DNA of 64,000 nt from Duganella aceris (GCF_011090165.1 NZ_JAADJT010000006.1:62001-126000), one strand, 5' to 3'; positions 30,208-41,254 are shown, counted from the stretch's first letter. Notes: generated from the letters alone by a model not told the origin. Program-made: numbers and translations.

Positions 30208-30257
30208 CGTGGCGAGCGGTGTTTCAGCGAAAATCATTTGACTTTCGCTGAGCCACG
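30208..30257. promoter_or_regulatory. Nested inverted repeat in the hfq upstream region
   Basis: TCAGCGAAA (30224-30232) pairs with TTTCGCTGA (30243-30251). The outer CGTGGC (30208-30213) pairs with GCCACG (30252-30257), with a 10-base left bulge. A possible -35 TTGACT (30238-30243) lies inside, with a weak -10 TTGAAT 17 bases on. It could be a protein site or, if transcribed from further up, an RNA fold. Confidence 0.45.
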
Positions 30258-30316
30258 TACTTGAATTTAAGCGTTTCGCCTCCAAATCCAACACAACAAC
30301 ATAAAATGGAGCTGTT

Positions 30317-30553
30317 ATGAGCAACAAAGGGCAACTGTTACAAGACCCATTCCTCAATGCCTTGCGCAAAGAGCATGTTCCTGTCTCGATTTACCTGGTC
30401 AACGGCATCAAGCTTCAAGGCCATATCGAATCGTTCGATCAATACGTCGTACTGCTGCGTAACACTGTGACCCAGATGGTGTATAAGCACGCCATCTCCA
30501 CCGTGGTGCCGGCCCGCGCCGTCAATCTCAACATTGAATCCGAAGCGGAATAA
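30317..30553 (+). CDS. hfq: RNA chaperone Hfq
   Basis: Sm-like hexameric RNA chaperone of 78 residues. The Sm1 and Sm2 motifs ([21 protein letters not shown] and [13 protein letters not shown]) are intact, and the N-terminus [18 protein letters not shown] is typical. It lacks the long acidic C-terminal tail of E. coli Hfq, as usual in betaproteobacteria. It leads the hfq-hflX-hflK-hflC set and lies 183 bases after der; the gap holds two inverted repeats. Confidence 0.97.
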   Translation: MSNKGQLLQDPFLNALRKEHVPVSIYLVNGIKLQGHIESFDQYVVLLRNTVTQMVYKHAISTVVPARAVNLNIESEAE

Positions 30554-30595
30554 GCGCTTGCATCTCGGCTTCTTTCCAACTTGCTTGATCGTCGT

Positions 30596-31786
30596 ATGCG
30601 CGCAGCCTTAGTCGGTATCGATTTCGGTCAAGGCGACTTTGCCGCCAGCGTCGAGGAACTGCATCTGCTGGCACGTTCGGCGGGTGCGGAACCGATTACG
30701 ACGATCACGGCCAAGCGTTCGTCCCCGGACGCCGCCTATTTCGTCGGCAGCGGCAAGGCCGACGAGATCGGCCTCGCCGTGCTCGATCACAAGATCGAGA
30801 TCGTCATCTTCAATCACGCGCTGTCGCCCGCTCAGCAACGCAATCTGGAAAAGCGTTTGCAGATCCGGGTGCTCGACCGTACCAGCCTGATTCTCGACAT
30901 CTTCGCCCAGCGCGCCGCCTCCCACGAGGGCAAGCTGCAGGTGGAGCTGGCGCAGCTGCAGCATCTGGCCACGCGCCTGATCCGCGGCTGGACCCACCTG
31001 GAACGGCAAAAGGGCGGTATCGGCCTGCGCGGTCCCGGTGAAACCCAGCTGGAGACCGACCGCCGCCTGATCGGCGAGCGGGTCAAGGCCCTGCGCGCGC
31101 GTCTCGACAAGCTGCGCAAGCAGCACGAGACGCAGCGCCGCTCGCGCGGCCGCAGCCAGACTTTCTCGGTGTCGCTGGTCGGCTATACCAACGCCGGCAA
31201 GTCGACGCTGTTCAACGCCGTCACCAAGGCCGGCGTGTATGTCGCCGACCAGCTGTTCGCCACGCTGGACACGACCTCGCGCCGCGTCTACATGGGGCAG
31301 GAGGTCGGCAACGTGGTGATCTCGGACACGGTCGGCTTCGTGCGCGAGCTGCCGCACCAGCTGGTGGCGGCGTTCCGCGCCACGCTGGAGGAGACCATCC
31401 ACGCCGATCTGCTGCTGCACGTGGTCGACGCGTCGTCGCCGGTGCGCATGGAGCAGATCGAGCAGGTCAACCTGGTGCTCAAGGAAATCGGCGCCGATCA
31501 TATCCCGCAGATTCTGGTGTGGAACAAGATCGACGTCGCCGAGATGGAGCCTTCGGTCGAACGGGATGAATATGATAAGATTTCCCGCGTCTTCCTCAGT
31601 GCGCGCACGGGTCAAGGACTGGACCTGCTGCGGGGCGCCATCGTCGAATGGGCCAAGGCCGCGCCGGGCGCGCGCCTGCACCAGGCGTACGAGGGACAAG
31701 AACAAACAGAAGAAGAACTAGAACTAGAACCAGAATCAGAAGCAGTAGAGAGCAGTCCCACCCTCACTCACGTTGGACCACACTAA
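30596..31786 (+). CDS. hflX: Ribosome-associated GTPase HflX
   Basis: GTPase of 396 residues that rescues and splits stalled ribosomes under stress. The N-terminal HflX domain (about 1-190, with KGGIGLRGPGETQLE) precedes the G domain with P-loop GYTNAGKST, switch DTVGFVRELP and NKID. The C-terminal tail is rich in Glu and Gln. The start is taken at the ATG at 30596; a TTG at 30581 is the alternative and no strong ribosome site distinguishes them. The stop TAA overlaps the hflK ATG. Confidence 0.94.
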   Translation: MRAALVGIDFGQGDFAASVEELHLLARSAGAEPITTITAKRSSPDAAYFVGSGKADEIGLAVLDHKIEIVIFNHALSPAQQRNLEKRLQIRVLDRTSLILDIFAQRAASHEGKLQVELAQLQHLATRLIRGWTHLERQKGGIGLRGPGETQLETDRRLIGERVKALRARLDKLRKQHETQRRSRGRSQTFSVSLVGYTNAGKSTLFNAVTKAGVYVADQLFATLDTTSRRVYMGQEVGNVVISDTVGFVRELPHQLVAAFRATLEETIHADLLLHVVDASSPVRMEQIEQVNLVLKEIGADHIPQILVWNKIDVAEMEPSVERDEYDKISRVFLSARTGQGLDLLRGAIVEWAKAAPGARLHQAYEGQEQTEEELELEPESEAVESSPTLTHVGPH

Positions 31787-33120
31787 TGCGTGTCTCCTCA
31801 CTTATGAAACGACTCGGTTTGAAGCTGTCGCTGAACGATCCCCGCTGGGGCTCGGACAAGAAAGACGACAACAAGCCGCAAGCCAATGAAGGCAAGAAGC
31901 CCGGCGAGGGCCCGCCCGATATGGAACAACTGTGGCGCGATTTCAATCAGCGCCTGAACAGCTTCTTCGGTCAAAAAAATCGCCCGCCAGGTAACAACAA
32001 TGGCGGCGACAACGGCGGTCCCGCCGGCGGCGGACGTCCCGATTTCGCCGGCGTGCGCGCCACGGCCGGCGCCATCGGCGTGGTGGTCGCGCTGATCTGG
32101 CTCGCCAGCGGCTCGTTCATCGTGCAAGAGGGTCAGACCGGCGTGGTCTACACCTTCGGCAAAGTCAGTCACACCACCGGTTCCGGTTTCAACTGGCGCT
32201 GGCCGTATCCGTTCCAGACCGATGAAACGGTCAAGGTATCGCAGATGCGCATGGTCGAAATCGGCTATCGCGGCAACATCAAGAACAAGCAGGCGCGCGA
32301 ATCGCTGATGCTGACCGACGACGAAAACATCATCGACATCCAGTTCGCGGTGCAGTTCAAGCTGAAGGATCCGGTCGCATGGCTGATGAACAACCGCGAC
32401 GAGGAGGACACCGTACGCCAGGTGGCCGAGACCTCGATCCGCGAAATCGTCGGCAAGAACAAGATGGACTTCGTGCTGTACGAGGGCCGCGACAAGGTCG
32501 CCTTCGAAACCCAGCAACTGATGCAGCAGATCCTCGACCGCTACGCCTCCGGCGTGCTGATTTCGAACGTGACGCTGCAGGCGGTGCAACCGCCGGAGCA
32601 GGTGCAGGGCGCCTTCGACGACGCGGTGAAAGCAGGGCAGGACCGCGAGCGCCAGAAGAACGAAGGCCAGGCCTACGCCAACGACGTGATCCCTAAAGCG
32701 CACGGCTACGCCTCGCGCCTGATGCAGGAAGCGGAAGCGTATCGTTCGATGGTCACCGAGAACGCGACCGGTAACGCCTCGCGCTTCAAGCAGGTGTTGA
32801 CCGAGTACCAGAAGGCCCCGGGCGTGACCCGCGACCGCATGTATCTGGAAACCATGCAGCAGATTTATTCGAGCGCCAGCAAGGTGATGGTCGACGCCAA
32901 GAGCGGCAGCAACCTGCTGTATCTGCCGCTGGACAAGCTGATCGCACAAGCCGCGGCGACCGACGCTTCGGCCGCCGCCAGCCGCGCCGCCGCGCAAGCC
33001 GCGGCAGCCGCGCCGCCGTCATCGGCGACGCTGCCGGCGGATATCATTCCATCGGTGGAAGTCAGCCGCCAGCGCGACTCGCGCTCGCGGGAAGCCTTAC
33101 GTGACCGGGAGAGCCGTTAA
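31786..33120 (+). CDS. hflK: FtsH-modulating SPFH protein HflK
   Basis: Inner-membrane band-7/SPFH protein of 444 residues that with HflC forms a cage around FtsH and controls its proteolysis. A Gly/Asn/Pro-rich cytoplasmic N-terminus of about 90 residues precedes one transmembrane helix (about 95-115), the SPFH domain (VYTFGKVSHTTGSGFNWRWPYP) and a coiled-coil helix, ending in an Ala-rich tail. Starts at 31786 (overlapping the hflX TAA) and 31804 are both possible. The stop overlaps the hflC ATG, so hflX-hflK-hflC are coupled. Confidence 0.94.
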   Translation: MRVSSLMKRLGLKLSLNDPRWGSDKKDDNKPQANEGKKPGEGPPDMEQLWRDFNQRLNSFFGQKNRPPGNNNGGDNGGPAGGGRPDFAGVRATAGAIGVVVALIWLASGSFIVQEGQTGVVYTFGKVSHTTGSGFNWRWPYPFQTDETVKVSQMRMVEIGYRGNIKNKQARESLMLTDDENIIDIQFAVQFKLKDPVAWLMNNRDEEDTVRQVAETSIREIVGKNKMDFVLYEGRDKVAFETQQLMQQILDRYASGVLISNVTLQAVQPPEQVQGAFDDAVKAGQDRERQKNEGQAYANDVIPKAHGYASRLMQEAEAYRSMVTENATGNASRFKQVLTEYQKAPGVTRDRMYLETMQQIYSSASKVMVDAKSGSNLLYLPLDKLIAQAAATDASAAASRAAAQAAAAAPPSSATLPADIIPSVEVSRQRDSRSREALRDRESR

Positions 33121-34031
33121 TGAATCGCATCGCTAGTTCCCTCATTGCGGCTTTCGTCGTGCTGCTGCTGTTGTCGTCGACCGTGTTCGTGGTCGACCAG
33201 CGCAGGTACGCGATCGTCTTCGCGCTGGGCCAGATCAAGGAAGTGATCCGCGAGCCGGGCCTGCACTTCAAGCTGCCGCCGCCGTTCCAGAATGTGCTGT
33301 TCCTGGACAACCGCATCATGACGATCGAAACGCCGGACGCCGAGCGCTTCATCACCGCCGAGAAGATGAACATCCTGATCGACAGCTTCGTCAAATGGCG
33401 CATCGGCCGCAGCGAATCGGCGCCGAAGCTGTACTACGTCACGTTCGGCGGCGACGAAGGCCGCGCGCGCGACCGCATGTCGCAGATCGTCAAGGCGGCG
33501 CTGAACGAGGAAATCACCAAGCGCACCGTGGGCGAAGTGATCTCCGGCCAGCGCGGCAAGGTCATGGAAGGCATCCGTACCAAGGTGGTGCAGGAAGCGG
33601 CCCAGATCGGCGTCGAGATCATCGATGTGCGGCTGAAGCGTGTGGAATATGTGGAGCAGATCAACAACTCGGTCTACGACCGCATGAAGGCCGAGCGCCT
33701 GCGCGTGGCCAACGAGCTGCGTTCGACCGGTTCCGCCGATTCGGAGAAGATCCGTGCCGACGCCGATCGTCAACGTTCGGTGATCCTGGCGGAAGCCTAT
33801 CGCGACGCCGAGGAGATTCGCGGTGACGGCGACGCCAAGGCGTCGGCGATCTACGCCGAAGCGTTCGGCCGCAATCCCGAGTTCTACAAGTTCTACCGCA
33901 GCCTGGAAGCCTACCGCGCCACCTTCAAGAACCACGGCGACGTGATGGTGATGGATTCCAGTTCGGACTTCTTCAAGTACTTCAAGAGCTCCGGCGGCGC
34001 CTCAGCCGCTCCGGCTCCGGCCAAGAAATAA
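33120..34031 (+). CDS. hflC: FtsH-modulating SPFH protein HflC
   Basis: Partner of HflK, 303 residues. An N-terminal membrane anchor (about 5-24) is followed by an SPFH domain (ALGQIKEVIREPGLHFKLPPPF) and a helical segment with repeated Arg/Asp/Ala heptads. The residues near the C-terminus, including the FFKYFK motif, are conserved in HflC. It ends the operon: a strong terminator begins at the stop codon. The overlap with hflK is TAATG. Confidence 0.95.
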   Translation: MNRIASSLIAAFVVLLLLSSTVFVVDQRRYAIVFALGQIKEVIREPGLHFKLPPPFQNVLFLDNRIMTIETPDAERFITAEKMNILIDSFVKWRIGRSESAPKLYYVTFGGDEGRARDRMSQIVKAALNEEITKRTVGEVISGQRGKVMEGIRTKVVQEAAQIGVEIIDVRLKRVEYVEQINNSVYDRMKAERLRVANELRSTGSADSEKIRADADRQRSVILAEAYRDAEEIRGDGDAKASAIYAEAFGRNPEFYKFYRSLEAYRATFKNHGDVMVMDSSSDFFKYFKSSGGASAAPAPAKK

Positions 34032-34070
34032 AAAAAGAGGGCGGATACGAAAGTATCCGCCCTTTTTTTT
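34031..34070. terminator. Bidirectional terminator hflC / siderophore-interacting gene
   Basis: A 12-bp GC-rich stem GAGGGCGGATAC-like (34037-34048) with a GAAA loop and its complement, with six A before and eight T after. The minus-strand gene's stop codon (34069-34071) lies within the T tract, so the element serves both strands. Confidence 0.9.
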
Positions 34071-34845
34071 AGTCCATTCCGCTCTTGCCGGGCGCCCAAT
34101 ACGCCTTGCTGGTACGCCGCTCCGAGGCAACGCCATGTTGCCGCAGCAGCCGGCTGATGTGCTGGATCGCGCCGGCCCTACCCGTCAGCACCAGCTCCGC
34201 CGCAGGATGCTCGCGCAGCAGCGCCGTCATGCGCTGCTCCAGCTCGGCGAAATGGCGGTCGTCCTCAAGCCGGGCACACAGCGCCACGCCGTTCAGATCC
34301 AGTCGTTCGGCCGCGCGCGCGGCGTCCGCCGGGCTCGATACTTCAAACAAGCCGATAACCGTCGGCGCCGACAGTTGATGCGACAGGGCCGCCGCCAGCC
34401 CCAACGAAGTTTCGTCGCCGAACACGATGACCGTGGATGGCGGACCGGAGAGCCTGACCGACTTGCGCGGACCGAACACAATGCACTGGTCGCCAACCCG
34501 CAGCGCGCGTGCCCAGCGGGTGCCGGGCGCGTCGCCGTGCAGATGGACCAGGATGCGGGTGCGTCCGTTGTCGGCATCCCAGCCCATCGGCGTGTAGGTG
34601 CGCTGGGTCCATCCGCCGAGCTGGATTTGTATCTTGTCACCCGGCGTCCACGCGACATTGCGTAGCGCCTCGCCCTCCAGCGTGACCAGGCGGAAGGCGC
34701 CGCCGATATCCTCGATGCCCAGCACCTGCGCGCCGCGCGTGAACAGTTTGAGCATGGCGCCTTCAAGCATGCCCGTGGAAGGCCGCCGCCCCGCGACAGG
34801 CGCGTGCGCCGGGAGTTCGTACCCCTGAATGTTTTTGTTCGGCAT
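34069..34845 (-). CDS. Siderophore-interacting FAD-binding protein (ViuB/YqjH type)
   Basis: A 258-residue flavin reductase-like protein. An N-terminal FAD-binding beta-barrel has the R-x-Y-[ST] element in WTQRTYTPM, and a C-terminal SIP domain (VIVFGDETSLGLAAAL, ending in RRTSKAYWAPGKSG) is diagnostic. Family members reduce ferric siderophore complexes in the cytoplasm. No siderophore biosynthesis or Fur box was recognised nearby. The gene sits in the opposite strand between hflC and hisZ, which are adjacent in many Burkholderiales. Confidence 0.9.
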   Translation of the reverse strand: MPNKNIQGYELPAHAPVAGRRPSTGMLEGAMLKLFTRGAQVLGIEDIGGAFRLVTLEGEALRNVAWTPGDKIQIQLGGWTQRTYTPMGWDADNGRTRILVHLHGDAPGTRWARALRVGDQCIVFGPRKSVRLSGPPSTVIVFGDETSLGLAAALSHQLSAPTVIGLFEVSSPADAARAAERLDLNGVALCARLEDDRHFAELEQRMTALLREHPAAELVLTGRAGAIQHISRLLRQHGVASERRTSKAYWAPGKSGMD

Positions 34846-35139
34846 GGCGTTGAACTTTCTGATGTCGGTTACTCGTTAGCTGCTGGTGTAGACGGACCAC
34901 GCGGCTGAATATTGTGCTCAGACCATGCCGCGCCGGGTTGCATCGCCGGCGCCGCGCTGATCCGTCAGGCCGATCGGCTAAGCGACATGCTGATTGCCCA
35001 CTTCCGGATTGCCTGGCCGCGCCGGGCGGCGGCAATTTTTTCCCGCCCGCCAAGCATTTCGCGTAAAATATCAGGTTCGGCCTTCCGCTTTACGGCCACG
35101 GCGCGTGCGTCACCTTGTTCATTTTTAAATTGTCTCCCC

Positions 35140-37615
<2,476 letters not shown>

Positions 37616-37629
37616 TTAAGGACTTATTC

Positions 37630-38175
37630 ATGACCACTCCACAATCGAACGAAAAACACCTCTGGGTCTCCTGGGACGAGTATCACCGCCTGATCGAGCG
37701 CCTGGCGCTCAAGGTGCACGAATCCGGCTGGAAATTCGACATGGTGCTGTGCCTGGCGCGCGGCGGCGTGCGTCCGGGCGACGTGTTCTCCCGCATCTTC
37801 GACGTGCCGCTGGCGATCCTGTCGACCAGCTCGTACCGCGAAGACAAGGGCACCACCCAGGGCGACCTGGACATCGCCAAGTACATGACGATGACCAAGG
37901 GCCCGCTGAGCGGCCGCATCCTGCTGGTCGACGACCTGGCCGACTCCGGCGTCACGCTGATCAAGGTGATGCAGCACTTGAAGGACAACTTCGAGGGCGT
38001 CACCGAAGTCAAGTCGGCGGTGATCTGGACCAAGGGCAGCTCGGCCTTCAAGCCGGACTACCAGATGGAAGAACTGCCGCATAACCCATGGATCCACCAG
38101 CCGTTCGAAGACTACGACGGCCTGCGCCCGCACCAGCTGGCGGCGTGGATCAAGAAGGGCGACAGCGCGGCCTGA
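37630..38175 (+). CDS. Purine phosphoribosyltransferase (xanthine/hypoxanthine type)
   Basis: A 181-residue type I phosphoribosyltransferase. The PRPP-binding loop is ILLVDDLADSGVTL and the pyrophosphate loop region is CLARGGVRPGD. It probably salvages guanine, xanthine or hypoxanthine; the exact base cannot be assigned. Co-transcription with purA fits a purine role. An intrinsic terminator follows 26 bases after the stop. Confidence 0.88.
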   Translation: MTTPQSNEKHLWVSWDEYHRLIERLALKVHESGWKFDMVLCLARGGVRPGDVFSRIFDVPLAILSTSSYREDKGTTQGDLDIAKYMTMTKGPLSGRILLVDDLADSGVTLIKVMQHLKDNFEGVTEVKSAVIWTKGSSAFKPDYQMEELPHNPWIHQPFEDYDGLRPHQLAAWIKKGDSAA

Positions 38176-38201
38176 GTGCCTTGGCTTAGTCCAGTCAGTT
38201 G

Positions 38202-38229
38202 AAAAAGCGGCCACAGGCCGCTTTTTTTA
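38202..38229 (+). terminator. Intrinsic terminator after the phosphoribosyltransferase
   Basis: AGCGGCC (38206-38212), loop ACA, GGCCGCT (38216-38222), flanked by an A-run and a run of seven T. Confidence 0.9.
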
Positions 38230-38420
38230 TTGAAAACATAAGTATTTCTTCGGCAACTTATGTTGTTTATACTGAATTTAACATGCAAAAAAGAAATGCA
38301 AGTTGCATATCTTGTGTTAAGATACGTTTAAGTTTTGGTGAGAGTGATCCTGTAGCCTAACAACTGCTGCTGCCACTTGTCGTTTTGTTTCGTAAATATT
38401 TTATATGGATGGGAAACCCC

Positions 38421-39092
38421 ATGAAATTGAATAAGCTTTCGCAAGTACTGCTGGCAGCAGCCTGCTTCGCATCCACCGCGGCAAATGCGGCCGTGAAGAC
38501 CTACGTCAGCACGCCGGTGTCGAGCTCGATCACCGACCTGTCGGACTTTCTGTCGTTTCAACAGTTCAACTCGGCCTGGGGCACACTGCAATCGATCTCG
38601 ATCACCGTCGGCAGCACCGTCACCGGCACGGTCGACCTGATCGACCTGGTCGACGTCGCGCACGCCCCGCAAGCGGTGCCGGTCAGCCTGAGCGTGGAAC
38701 TGTTCCTGCAGCGTCCCGCCGACGCCAGCAATATCCTGCAACTGAGCCAATCGGTGTTCGACACCGAATTGACCCTGAGCGGCGTCGCCAACGGCACCGC
38801 GACTCAATCGGGCACGGTACACCTGTCGGCCACCAAGAGCCTGGACGCCAGCGACTTCGCGCTGTTCACCGGCAGCGGCTATGTGTACGCGCCGCTCAAG
38901 GTGAACGCCATCTCGAGCTCGACCGGCGACGACATCGATGTGCAATTCACCACCTACGCCAGCGGCACCGCCAGCATCACCTACAACTACGTGGCCGCCG
39001 TACCTGAACCGGAAACCTACGGCATGATGTTGCTGGGCATGGGCGTGGTCGCCTTTGCCGCCCGCCGCAAATCCCGTTCGGCTCAAGCCTGA
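38421..39092 (+). CDS. PEP-CTERM sorting-domain protein (anchor-E type)
   Basis: A secreted protein of 223 residues. It has a signal peptide (cleavage after ANA near residue 23), a beta-rich body with a QQFNSAWGTLQSI element typical of 'choice-of-anchor E' proteins, and a C-terminal PEP-CTERM signal: VPEPETYG, a hydrophobic helix, then RRK. The exosortase/archaeosortase EpsH-type system recognises this tail and cuts near PEP; the sortase gene is not in this window. The start is the ATG at 38421. The 245-base region before it is AT-rich. A second paralogue follows 37 bases later. Confidence 0.9.
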   Translation: MKLNKLSQVLLAAACFASTAANAAVKTYVSTPVSSSITDLSDFLSFQQFNSAWGTLQSISITVGSTVTGTVDLIDLVDVAHAPQAVPVSLSVELFLQRPADASNILQLSQSVFDTELTLSGVANGTATQSGTVHLSATKSLDASDFALFTGSGYVYAPLKVNAISSSTGDDIDVQFTTYASGTASITYNYVAAVPEPETYGMMLLGMGVVAFAARRKSRSAQA

Positions 39093-39129
39093 TACCGATC
39101 CGCGACCCGATACCTGACTGGACAATAAT

Positions 39130-39810
39130 ATGAAAAAAGCTCTTACCCTGCTGGCCGCCGGCGCGGTCCTGACCGTGGCCGCCAGCGCGCAAGCCGCGCC
39201 GGCGCCTGCCCCGCTGGTCCTGAACACCAACGTCATCAGCAACATCAAGAAATCCACTGGCGTTCTCGATTTCACGCAATTCAACGCCACCAACGGCACG
39301 CTGCTGTCGGTGCAAATTGAATTGTTCAGTGACCTGGACAGCAAATTCAGCGTCGAAAACAAGGGCAAAAGCGCGACCACCTTCACGCTGGACTCGGCAA
39401 GCTCGGTGTCGCTGTCGTCGAGCGTGTTCTCGCTGGCCACGCTGGTCAACAACTACCACTCGACGGTGAGCAAGGGCGCGTTCGACCTGACCGACGACTA
39501 CGCCGGCACCTCGGGCACCGTCGTGACCTTGGCCCCTCAGCATCAAAGCGTCAGCGCCGTCTTCACCGACGCCGCCACGCTGGCCGCGTTCACCGGCACC
39601 GGCAGCGTCGCCGCCACCGTGACCGGTCTCGGCACGACCAAGATCACCGCTTCGGGCAACGTCCACACCGCTGCGACCTCCGCCTACAGCGCCTACGGCA
39701 CGGTGACCTACACCTTCGCCGCTCCGGTGCCGGAACCGGAAACCTATGCCATGCTGCTGGCCGGCCTGGGCCTGGTGGGCTTCGCCGCCCGCCGCCGCAA
39801 ATCGGCGTAA
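39130..39810 (+). CDS. PEP-CTERM sorting-domain protein (anchor-E type), second copy
   Basis: A 226-residue paralogue of the preceding gene. The signal peptide ends at AQA near residue 23. The body carries FTQFNATNGTLLSV, equivalent to the first protein's element. The C-terminal signal is VPEPETYAMLLAG...ARRRK. The two share layout but little sequence outside these motifs, implying an old tandem duplication. A perfect hairpin with UUCG loop follows. Function at the cell surface or in exopolysaccharide-associated sorting is inferred from the family. Confidence 0.9.
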   Translation: MKKALTLLAAGAVLTVAASAQAAPAPAPLVLNTNVISNIKKSTGVLDFTQFNATNGTLLSVQIELFSDLDSKFSVENKGKSATTFTLDSASSVSLSSSVFSLATLVNNYHSTVSKGAFDLTDDYAGTSGTVVTLAPQHQSVSAVFTDAATLAAFTGTGSVAATVTGLGTTKITASGNVHTAATSAYSAYGTVTYTFAAPVPEPETYAMLLAGLGLVGFAARRRKSA

Positions 39811-39828
39811 GCCGCAACTGGCGGTCAC

Positions 39829-39858
39829 GACAAACGGGAGCTTCGGCTCCCGTTTGTC
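39829..39858. terminator. Perfect 13-bp hairpin with UUCG loop
   Basis: GACAAACGGGAGC (39829-39841), loop TTCG, and the exact complement (39846-39858). The stem ends in TTTGT but no long T tract follows. It probably terminates the PEP-CTERM pair. Confidence 0.75.
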
Positions 39859-39910
39859 ATTGTGCGCTTGGTGGTGTGGCGCGGGCCGATCAGTTAAACT
39901 GGTCGCCCCG

Positions 39911-40531
39911 ATGCCTATCAACAATAATAAGATCATGACCCAAGATTTTTTCCAGACCTTCATCCTGCTGCTGCTGGTGACCGACCCATTCGGCAATGTG
40001 CCGCTGTTCGCCAGCGTGTTGAATCCCGTGCCGCCGTCGCGCCGTTCGCGCATCGTGGTGCGGGAGTGCGCGATCGCCTTTGTGCTGCTGCTGATTTTCA
40101 TGTTCTTCGGGCGCCACTTCCTGTCGGCGCTGCACCTGTCGGAAGTGGCGCTGCGCATCGGCGGCGCGGTGATCCTGCTGCTGATCTCGATCCGCATGAT
40201 CTTTCCGCATCCGGATGGCGTATTGGGTCGCACCGACGGTGGCGAACCGTTCATCGTGCCGTTGGCGATACCGGCGCTGGCCGGGCCGTCGGCGCTGGCC
40301 ACGGTGCTGCTGTTCTCGCGCGAGAGCACCGGCGAAGTGCTGGTGCACGTCGCCGCGCTGGCGGCGGTTGGCGTGGTGTGGCTACTGGTGTTCCTCAGCG
40401 CCGAGAAGCTGCAGAAAGTCCTCGGCCCGCAAGTGATGACCGCCTTCGAGCGCCTGATGGGATTAATCCTGACCGCCATGTCGGTCGAAATGCTGCTTGG
40501 CGGGATACGCGAGTTCGTCAAGACGCTGTAG
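39911..40531 (+). CDS. MarC/YhgN family integral membrane protein
   Basis: A 206-residue polytopic inner-membrane protein with about six hydrophobic helices. The N-terminal LLVTDPFGNVPLF and the mid-protein PLAIPALAGPSALATV are typical of the MarC family, whose function is unsettled despite the multiple-antibiotic-resistance name. The start may be the ATG at 39911 or 39935. No regulator such as marR is adjacent. Confidence 0.88.
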   Translation: MPINNNKIMTQDFFQTFILLLLVTDPFGNVPLFASVLNPVPPSRRSRIVVRECAIAFVLLLIFMFFGRHFLSALHLSEVALRIGGAVILLLISIRMIFPHPDGVLGRTDGGEPFIVPLAIPALAGPSALATVLLFSRESTGEVLVHVAALAAVGVVWLLVFLSAEKLQKVLGPQVMTAFERLMGLILTAMSVEMLLGGIREFVKTL

Positions 40532-40892
40532 CCCGCCAACCAGATCACCGTATGCTGGGTACGGTACGCATCAGGGAGTTGGTGCCACCGACGCCAATTC
40601 CGGAAGAATTGAACTGGACCGACGCGAGCGCACCCAGGCCGACCGGCTGCATGCTCGCCTGCGCTAGACGCTTTCGTATGCCGGCGAACAATATGCTTAA
40701 GCGATGGCGCACGTGACATGCTGGGCCTTGGCTGAGGGCTCTGGGTATCGAAGACGGTAAGTGATTCCGTTCGATACCAGGCAGCGACCGATTAATCGCT
40801 GTATAAGCTTCAGAAATAACAATCCATATTGCAATAATTGAATGTAAGCATTACAATTTCCGTAATTAAACTAAATTAATTGAGGAGAAATT
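40532..40892. other. 361-bp gene-poor gap with two hairpins
   Basis: No convincing coding frame. The composition drops to AT-rich from about 40800. CTGGGTATCGAA...TTCGATACCAG (40741-40780) is a near-perfect inverted repeat with one missing base, and CAGCGA/TCGCTG (40783-40802) forms a second stem. The promoter of the following small peptide lies at its end. Confidence 0.55.
40829..40857 (+). promoter_or_regulatory. Sigma-70 promoter ahead of the 34-residue peptide
   Basis: TTGCAA (40829-40834) and TACAAT (40852-40857) are separated by exactly 17 bases, each one or two bases from consensus. Predicted start of transcription is near 40864, about 29 bases before the GTG. Confidence 0.7.
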
Positions 40893-40997
40893 GTGAGGAG
40901 ATCGGTTGCCCTTGTTTTATTGCTGATGCTGGGGTCGTTGTTTATATGGGCAGCAACTCAAGGACCTATCTGCCAAACACAGTGGGTATGCCAGTAG
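40893..40997 (+). CDS. 34-residue hydrophobic peptide with C-terminal cysteine pair
   Basis: A short frame starting at GTG, preceded by GAGGAGAAATT at good Shine-Dalgarno spacing and by the promoter at 40829-40857. The product begins MRR, has a strongly hydrophobic stretch (residues 5-21, VALVLLLMLGSLFIWAA) and ends GPICQTQWVCQ with Cys27 and Cys33. It reads as a signal peptide plus a 13-residue mature peptide, or as a one-helix membrane peptide. I do not recognise it. It lies 288 bases upstream of an SdpR/SdpI-like pair; a toxin or signalling peptide is possible but unproven. Confidence 0.55.
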   Translation: MRRSVALVLLLMLGSLFIWAATQGPICQTQWVCQ

Positions 40998-41163
40998 TTC
41001 CTCTTTTTTTGCTGAGTAAATCGCAGCGCCTTAAAGTGTAGGCCTCTGTTTTTTGGAGATTGCGATGAATCAGCGCATTTCCGTCCGAGGAAAGCCCCGT
41101 TGAGCAACGGCCGCTTTTCCATCGCGTCTCTTGCCATTTTTTGCGTGATCATGTTCGCCTAGT

Positions 41164-41181
41164 ACAACGCTCCAGCGTTGT
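41164..41181. repeat. Perfect 8-2-8 palindrome
   Basis: ACAACGCT-CC-AGCGTTGT, in the gap between the small peptide and the ArsR gene. Another, CCGTTG-AG-CAACGG, is at 41097-41110. These may be hairpins or protein sites. Confidence 0.5.
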
Positions 41182-41225
41182 CGAAATTGCATGTGGTAGT
41201 GCTTGGCGAGACCGCGATGAAGTGC

Positions 41226-41254
41226 TTGACCCGCCACGTATCGCGGATTATAGT
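41226..41254 (+). promoter_or_regulatory. Promoter of the SdpR/SdpI-like operon
   Basis: TTGACC (41226-41231) and TATAGT (41249-41254) with a 17-base spacer, 31 bases before the ATG at 41285. Confidence 0.75.

Noticed and set aside
38977..40719. 580-codon antisense frame over the PEP-CTERM and MarC genes
   Set aside because: No recognisable domain; opposite two genes with clear family motifs.
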